Below, one piece after another: positions 47,547-53,500 of a DNA stretch of 53,500 nt. Within the stretch, counting starts at the first letter, position 1. Each line of letters begins with the position of its first letter. The stretch covers positions 611,097-664,596 of the forward strand of contig JAQGDQ010000083.1 in the NCBI GenBank assembly GCA_030141605.1, in the 5' to 3' direction. Position numbers and translations under genes: made by a program. The notes beneath the pieces were generated by a model. That model was not told where the DNA came from, ran no database searches, and worked only from the letters and a program-made list of their open reading frames with translations. This stretch comes from Tubiluchus corallicola (lineage: Eukaryota; Priapulida; Priapulimorpha; Priapulimorphida; Tubiluchidae).

Positions 47547-49397
47547 ATGGCAGCTGATGTATGCATACCTGTAAAAAATACGGATTATAAAACGCACCCA
47601 AAACAAATTGCGAGGTGGAATGACTTAGTCCGCGAAAACATGACTATTCGCGACAAATATTCCATTTATGAGTAAGTAGTGATCGACCCAGGCAAGGTGC
47701 GTTAGAATTTGAGATGCGTCGTGCTAGGGCATCTTTTAAACAGGCTTTGCGCGAATGCAAGCGAAGAGAGAATGCGATCAATGCTGATAAATTAGCATAC
47801 AACTTGATGGATAATAATCCTATAAACTTTTGGAATAACGTCAAAAATCATTGCAATACAAAAGTTCCGCTTGCACCTAAAATTGATAGCGTGGAAGGAG
47901 AAGAAAACGTGACTAGAATGCGGAAAGATTATTTTAGTTCCATCCTTAAGTCAATTGACTGCTCAAGTGAGAGAGACGAATTGGAATACTGCAAAAATTT
48001 TGCTCCAGTATTCTTGTCCCTGTTTTAAAGGACAAAAATGGGAACATTTCTAGCACCAATAATTATCGCCCAATAGCAATGCCACCTATTTCAAGCAAAC
48101 TTATAGAGAAAGTTTTCACACAACGCTATGAGAACTTGTTACCATCTACGGATAACCAGTTTGGCTTTAAAAAAGATCTGGGCACTGAAATGTGCATTTT
48201 CACCTTAAAGGAAATTGTAAATTTTCCGCATCCAAAAATAGTATGGTTCATATATGTTTTATAGACGCTTCAAAAGCATTTTATAATGTTAACTATTGCA
48301 AATTATTTCTAGAACTTTATCATACTGATTTCCCAAAGATAATCTCGCGTTTACTGTATACGTGGTGTAAGAAACAGGAACTGGCAATTAGATGGGGGAA
48401 CAGTATCTCAGACAAGTTTAATATGTCTAATGGTGTGTGGGCAAGGCAGCTGCTGTGTCTTCTAAACTATTTAACACTTATCTTTGTAAACTGAGTCGCA
48501 CCTTAACAGAATCAAAAACTGGCTGTTTTATTGGAAATGTACATACTAATCATCTTATGTACGCTGATGACACTTGTCTGATTGCTTCTACTATAACGAC
48601 CCTTCAGTATTTGTTAAATTTGTACATGCAGTATGCAGCACAATGTGTTATTAAGGTGAACTATACAAAAACAAAACTTTTAACCTTCAAGCCGTTAAAT
48701 TATACTAAATTCCCCACAGGAGATATTTATGCAGAAACTAATATCATTAAATCTTGTACAGAAGAAAAGTACCTAGGTCATCTTTTAACAACAGATAAAA
48801 CAGACAATACGGATATAGGCCGCCAGCGTCGTTTGTTCTGCATTCTCAAGCAAATTAATTCGATATTTTCCTAATTGCAGTACAGAAGTCAAACAAACTT
48901 TGTTCAAAGCATATTACTCTAACTTTTATTGTGCCGAATTATGGAATAACTATTACGACCACAGCTTGAAGAATTTAAAAGTTGCTTATAATAAAGGGAT
49001 CAGAATTTTGTTTAATCTACCTTATGACTGCTAGGCTAGACAAATGTGTATAGAACTAAATTTACCCTATTTTGATTTTATTATTAGAAGATCTTTTTAT
49101 TCACTAAAAATTAGAGCTACTGACAACTACAATGAATTGACAAGTGATATATTTATCAGTGACTATTTATTTATATCTAAGTTGTATAAGCATTGAAATA
49201 AATGCCTATATACTGTAGCGAAATAAAGCAAAGTTGTAAATATTGTAAATACTCAATTAACTGTGTTTAATTGTGAGACACTACTAACCGATAATTGTAT
49301 ATTGATTTATATGTATAATGTTTGTTTGTGAACTATAATTTGTATTGTAATATGGACTTTGTTCCGAAATAAAAGTATTCAATCAATAATTCAATCA
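47547..49397 (+). mobile_element. Non-LTR retrotransposon, best preserved copy, inactive
   Basis: Plus-strand blocks, in order: ADVCIPVKNTDYKTHPKQIA with RWNDLVRENMTIRDKY (endonuclease-RT linker), PRQGALEFEMRRARASFKQA, NPINFWNNVK, then LVPVLKDKNG and NNYRPIAMPPISSKLIEKVF, NQFGFKKDLG, ICFIDASKAFYNVN (motif A), a damaged motif B near 48440, HLMYADDTCLIAS (motif C, YADD intact), EEKYLGHLL, and a distal part ending ISDYLFISKLYKH near 49195. Several stops and shifts interrupt it (47670, 48000, 48265, 48490, 49034). An AT-rich tail with AATAAA and CAATCAATAATTCAATCA ends near 49397. The endonuclease is missing, so it is 5' truncated. CR1/Jockey-type is likely. Confidence 0.88.
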
Positions 49398-49594
49398 AAA
49401 AATAATAGTGTTGCATTCACCCAATTTTATTTATTCCCAACAATAATAAACAAGAACAAATGCCGGCAAGTCTTGCAACAGTGTTACACGATGATCTCCA
49501 CCATTACTGTAACAGTAAAACACTGATTGTAGGCACATTAATATTTAACATAATAATATGATTAAGTTAACGAAATAAAAAGAATTAGCGTTAT

Positions 49595-49600
49595 TTTATT
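49595..49600 (-). terminator. AATAAA polyadenylation signal
   Basis: Canonical signal on the minus strand 13 bases after the stop codon of the peptide-precursor gene. The 3' untranslated region would be unusually short, about 30 to 40 bases. Confidence 0.65.
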
Positions 49601-49612
49601 TTAAGTTGAAAT

Positions 49613-51517
49613 TCAGTAAAACTGCTCATCTAGGTCTCGCCGATACATGTAAGTTTCTGTCTCTTCTGGTTCAGCGAAGCGTTTTTCAATGTTGTTGTCA
49701 TCATCTTGTTCTCGGCGGTCACGTCTTCTGCTGATGCTAGCACCGCGACTACGCTTCCCTTCACTCAGTGCCACAACCTAGTAACAAAAATAGATCACTT
49801 CTTTATTGCCATGTAGATACCATTGAACTGAATTACCTATAACAGTACTAGAACAAATAACTCAAGTGTTATTAGGGAATATCTGCAAACTAATGTTACA
49901 CTGAGAGAAATAATAAAACAGGTTTACTTTAACATATATTCAGTTATAACAGAATCTAACGTAGAAAAATGCTTATTATTGCAAAATTTTCTCTCTGTCA
50001 TGAATTTAGCAACATGACGTAATAGCTCAGCTGTCCCGTGCAGGGGCGTATTTAGTAATATACTAACTAGGCTGCCTGCAGCCTAGAGTGCCAAATTTTG
50101 AAAGGCGTCAGATTTTTGAAGCAGATTATTCTCCACGAGAAAATTCATATATCTTTTCATATTCATTATAATGCTCGTATTTTATAACATACCACAAGCT
50201 GTTACTGACTCCCCTTATATATAACGGTCGTATAATTAACAAGTACAATTATTACATGAAAGCACCAACCCACGAGCAATGGCGCATCATGCTTAGATAT
50301 AAATTTCTTATATTTTTTGCATTATAAAGAAGTCATAACAGTATAAGCGCGTTGAAAATATATATTTAATTAACAACATCCTTGTAGGTACTTGGCCACA
50401 TTTACAATGCCCTTCTTATATAAATAATTATAAATTCGACCTGGCCGGCACTATATTATCAGCCTAGGTCACCATAATAACTATATACACCACTCCCGAG
50501 AACAACATTAGAACATATCGCTACACATAATTAGGAAATAGTTTATGTGGTTAGTCATAGTTATGACTGATAAACAGATATCACGTAAATTACTGCAGAT
50601 AATTTCTGTTTATTACAGCTAATTAATGTTTATTGCCGTGAGTTACAATCATATAGCAAAAATTGCTGTAGCTTAGTTTTAATTCTAATTAATCTGTGAC
50701 TCCGATTATTACGTATAATTTGCGCTCAATGTGATTCATTGAATTTTTTGTAAAAATTGGGCACCTTTGTAATTTTAACGCCCAGACAATTTTCAATCTA
50801 CAGTCACACAATTCTATTATTCAGTTTTTATACGTGGCCTTTTTAGCGCACCAACTTTGGCGCGACAAAGAAGTAATAATTTTTAGTAATTCCACGCGTT
50901 GGCATAAAACATTGTGTAAATCATTACTTTCTTTATCTTACCTCATCTCACAATATCTTATTCGGGTAACTTGGTGCTAAAATTAAATAACTCTACTTCT
51001 CTTCAATGACAGTTTAACTTATTTTAAACATAGTTTCGTTTTCTAAAGTATCTTGTTTTTAAACAAATAAATATATTCAGGCAAGACAATGCAATAAAAT
51101 ATACTCAACATAATGCAATGCACGGCGTACGATACGATACGATACACTACACTACAATATAATACAATACAATGCAATGCAATGCAATGCAATGCAATGC
51201 AATGCAATGCAATGCAATGCAATGCAATGCAATACAATACAATACAATACAATACAATACAATACAATACAATACAATACAATACAATACAATACAATAC
51301 AATACAATACAATACAATACAATACAATACAATACAATACAATACAATACAATGCAAAACAATTCAACATAATATAGTAAGACAATAAACTTAACTGAAT
51401 TGACCCTAAATAACTACTCTGATTGGAACGATGGAAAAACTACATAGTTCATTCAGATAAGCGACTACTTACCAGGGCAATTACCAGAAAAGCAACCAAC
51501 AGCTTTTTGCTCATCAT
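49613..51517 (-). CDS. Putative secreted neuropeptide-like precursor, 69 residues
   Basis: Coding exons are 51473-51517 and 49613-49777, joined in phase 0 across an intron with donor GTAAGT and acceptor ACTAG. A second acceptor (CTTTTTCAG) lies 24 bases before the ATG, so a non-coding exon precedes it. Residues 1-20 are a strong signal peptide (Met-Met-Ser-Lys-Lys then a Leu/Val/Ala/Ile core), cleaved probably after Ser20 or Gly22. Basic sites are K23-R24, R32-R34, R36-R37, K47-R48 and R61-R62. They would release SRGASIS, an acidic spacer, FAEPEETETYMY and the C-terminal DLDEQFY. Tyr58, Tyr60 and Tyr69 lie in acidic surroundings that favour sulfation; there is no C-terminal amidation glycine. 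There are no cysteines, which argues against a defensin-like product. I know no matching family. A small acidic secreted protein that is not processed is the main alternative. Confidence 0.72.
50041..50120 (+). mobile_element. hAT-like terminal fragment
   Basis: Starts CAGGGGCGTATTTAGTAATA, followed by GGCTGCCTGCAGCCTAGAGT, resembling the left ends at 34479, 37266 and 37329. No matching right end was found, so it is truncated. It lies inside the second intron of the peptide-precursor gene. Confidence 0.5.
51121..51362 (+). repeat. Pentanucleotide repeat: GATAC to AATGC to AATAC
   Basis: About 3 GATAC units, a short mixed part, about 13 AATGC units and about 25 AATAC units in homogeneous blocks. 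The long overlapping open frames in both directions are artefacts. It lies within an intron. Confidence 0.97.
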
Positions 51518-51877
51518 TTTGAATAAAATTCACGCAGCGTCTGAAAAAGCAGAACAACAGTTCTCAATTCAGAAGAGTTGTAGCGTTTTAATATTTTTAT
51601 AAAAGAGCCACAATATCAAACGTAAAAAATATTAAATATTAAACGTATCAACTCGTATAAAACACACCAACAAGCTGTTATTTGCTATGCAGAAAAACAA
51701 GCCCGTGTATATACATGATCATCCTACATTTTTGCTAATGCAGCAACGCTGATATTTTCATTTTAATTTTACCAGTTGAAATAAAAGTCTGACAACTGCA
51801 GTTGCTTGACTATAGCATTTGATAGGCATAAACTATAAATCTTGTAAGTGTAAGTATAATAGCTATACTGTACTTAC

Positions 51878-51926
51878 CAGTTCTTGACTTCAGTAGTGCC
51901 TTGGATGTGTCCAGAAGACGTATATG
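51878..51926 (-). other. Non-coding first exon of the peptide-precursor gene
   Basis: Ends in a consensus donor (CTG followed by GTAAGTACAG; GTAAGT at 51872-51877), 337 bases before the acceptor at 51541. The 5' boundary is inferred from the TATA box, which places transcription start near 51926. No ATG in frame is needed from this exon. Confidence 0.6.
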
Positions 51927-51948
51927 TGCAGAATGTTTGTCTGTGCGT

Positions 51949-51957
51949 CTATTTATA
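51949..51957 (-). promoter_or_regulatory. TATA box of the peptide-precursor gene
   Basis: TATAAATAG on the minus strand, a near-ideal TATA box about 30 bases upstream of the inferred start and about 80 bases upstream of the first donor. It is the only place in the window where TATA box, donor, acceptor, signal peptide and polyA signal line up on one strand. Confidence 0.65.
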
Positions 51958-52429
51958 CGATTTGTGGTCAATCTGTGACATCTTGTTTTTAATCATCTCA
52001 CCATCATGTCAGCAACGTTTCAGTTTCACATCTGTAATTATGACATCTTATTGCAATATTTCTGAAATGCCATTATTAAATAAGATTATTTAGATGCGAA
52101 CGTCACGCCACCATGTGTCACAAAGTTATTAACTTCTTATTAAGCTTCATCCAGCGTCATCGCATTAATTAACAGACTTTATTATAGATCATTACTTCGA
52201 TGTAAAAGACAGCAGAAGGGTAATAAGATTTGTACCTTAATATATATTTATCATTGCTACCATCATTACTTTGCACTAATTAGGATTATTTGCTTGCTGT
52301 TTATTAAACGGTACCCAGCATTCGATCATAATGAATGACGCATTACTTTTATTATACATATAATATACTTAAATACATATACTTTATACTTGAATGCGAG
52401 AAATGTGAGGGAAGGGCAATAACGTTTGA

Positions 52430-52515
52430 CAATAACAAGCCCGACGAGAGAGGGGGCAGGGGGCAGTGCCCCGGGCCCGGGTGTCTAGGGGTCTCGAGAA
52501 AATTAAGGACTCATC
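52430..52515 (+). repeat. GC-rich island, possible hAT-like terminus
   Basis: Contains GGGGGCAGGGGGCAGTGCCC followed by CGGGCCCGGG and TCTAGGGG in an otherwise AT-rich area. Such runs are common near termini of invertebrate hAT elements, but no inverted partner was found. Several G-runs make a G-quadruplex possible. Confidence 0.3.
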
Positions 52516-53500
52516 CAGGGTTTTGTATAGCTAGAGCTGCTAATGTTTTTATTCTTCATAAAGTTGTCTAAGTGGACTAGCCATTTTTTGTCTTTACTCT
52601 AGATCTTCCCTCATCAGTAATGCCTTTCTGATTGTTGGAGGCATTGGAAATAATGGGGACAGCCGTTAGTGTTAACGTTGTTTGTTAATCGAGCGACGAT
52701 AAATAAATATTGTCTTTATCTTTTGTCTTTTTTACAATAATTGCGCTAAGTGTTCGATGTTAACTTGCAGATGTTACGAAAAACACGTTTAAACTTATCA
52801 GGTTGGATGCTTCGTGAATAAAGCTTGTTCTTTTGTCCAAAAAGAACACGGAATTCTCCATTATGACATCATAATGACGTATAATAATATTATATATATG
52901 CATCACTTCATTGTTGTTACTTCAATTTTTGCACATTTCTATGTTAACAATATTAGCACATTTCTGCTGCCCTGAAACCCCGTATATTGAAATTAAAATC
53001 AAATGCTACAAATCATTTCTGTGGACAGGTTGAAGAAAAATGATGATTAACAAAAATTTGGTTTTGGATTGTTTAGTTATCAAAGCTTTATATAGTTTTT
53101 TCCCATTTGTATTAGGTAGAAGAGCAGATATTAGGAGAAAGCAATGCTTGCCCACATAATAAGCTACTTTGGCTGCAAAAAATAATTTTATTACTACTAT
53201 AGGCACTCTGTATCATTTGATTGTGAAATTTCAAACTGTTATTCTGTGAAGTCTATAAAAAAATATAAAAAATCGTCAAACAAAAAAACAACGGTAAAAT
53301 AACTTGGCCATTAAATTTATAACAAAGTATAATTTTCAAACACAGCCATTGTAAATAAAAACGTACAATACAACAATAACAATAAATAAAAATAACGTTA
53401 GCATAATTTCATATTATAGTAGCATAATCACTTTGACCCTATACATCGCAGTTCAAAAGCGTTTCAAAATATCACACAGCAGAGCTCATTTCAATAAATA
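52516..53500. other. Intergenic, no gene seen
   Basis: AT-rich. The minus-strand open frame 53006-53206 shows no recognised domain. Confidence 0.5.

Larger units (their letters stand above)
49778..51472 (-). other. Second intron of the peptide-precursor gene
   Basis: 1695-base intron containing a hAT-like terminal fragment at 50041 and the pentanucleotide array at 51121-51362. No extra coding exon in phase 0 was recognised inside it. Confidence 0.7.

Overview
This is animal (metazoan) nuclear DNA from an AT-rich genome, most likely a marine or aquatic invertebrate. The evidence is GT-AG introns, a TATA-box promoter, AATAAA polyadenylation signals, LDL-receptor class A modules on phase 1-1 exons, decayed non-LTR retrotransposons, hAT DNA transposons and very abundant microsatellites. 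Nothing looks bacterial: there are no operons, ribosome binding sites, CRISPR arrays or dense coding. The sequence alone does not fix the phylum.

Three host genes can be supported, all on the minus strand. (1) 19925-21291 is a complete two-exon gene for a secreted or surface-anchored cyclase-family metal hydrolase (kynurenine-formamidase-like), with the conserved HxGTHxDxP metal motif. (2) 23056-24013 carries two LDL-receptor class A exons of a small secreted or surface protein whose first and last exons are not secure. (3) 49613-51926 is a complete three-exon gene (TATA box, non-coding first exon, two coding exons, polyA signal) for a 69-residue secreted precursor with five basic cleavage sites and an acidic, tyrosine-rich C-terminal half. 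It looks like a neuropeptide or peptide-hormone prepropeptide of no family I recognise.

The rest is repeats and transposon debris. Non-LTR retrotransposon fragments lie at 16440-17195, 36440-37210, 40005-41220, 42354-42873 and 45880-46930 (all minus) and 47547-49397 (plus); all are broken. A 409-bp hAT deletion derivative (22222-22630) keeps its terminal inverted repeats and the last 60 codons of a transposase. Other hAT-like non-autonomous elements lie at 34479-34860, 37266-38193 and 50041-50120. At least five further dispersed families can be recognised by comparing the window with itself. Family A: 14690-15310, 32570-33140, 38590-39185. Family B: 3411-3650, 10790-11100, 33480-33760. Family C: 1380-1770, 30930-31240. 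Family D: 25335-25640, 37620-37910. Family E: 13830-14040, 24590-24720, 24955-25050. Family B copies share a possible first coding exon followed by a conserved splice donor, and the end of one copy has been amplified into the 26-bp minisatellite at 3652-4314.

Layout: 1-18 kb holds no secure gene, only repeats A, B, C and E, a 26-bp minisatellite, a 42-bp-type repeat and one retrotransposon. 18-24 kb holds the cyclase and LDL-A genes plus the hAT derivative. 24-47 kb is repeat- and retrotransposon-rich, with a probable NACHT-type ATPase relic at 43.2 kb. 47-49.4 kb is the best preserved retrotransposon. 49.5-52 kb is the peptide-precursor gene. 52-53.5 kb holds nothing secure. I see no sign that the three host genes act together; they share only strand and probable entry into the secretory pathway.
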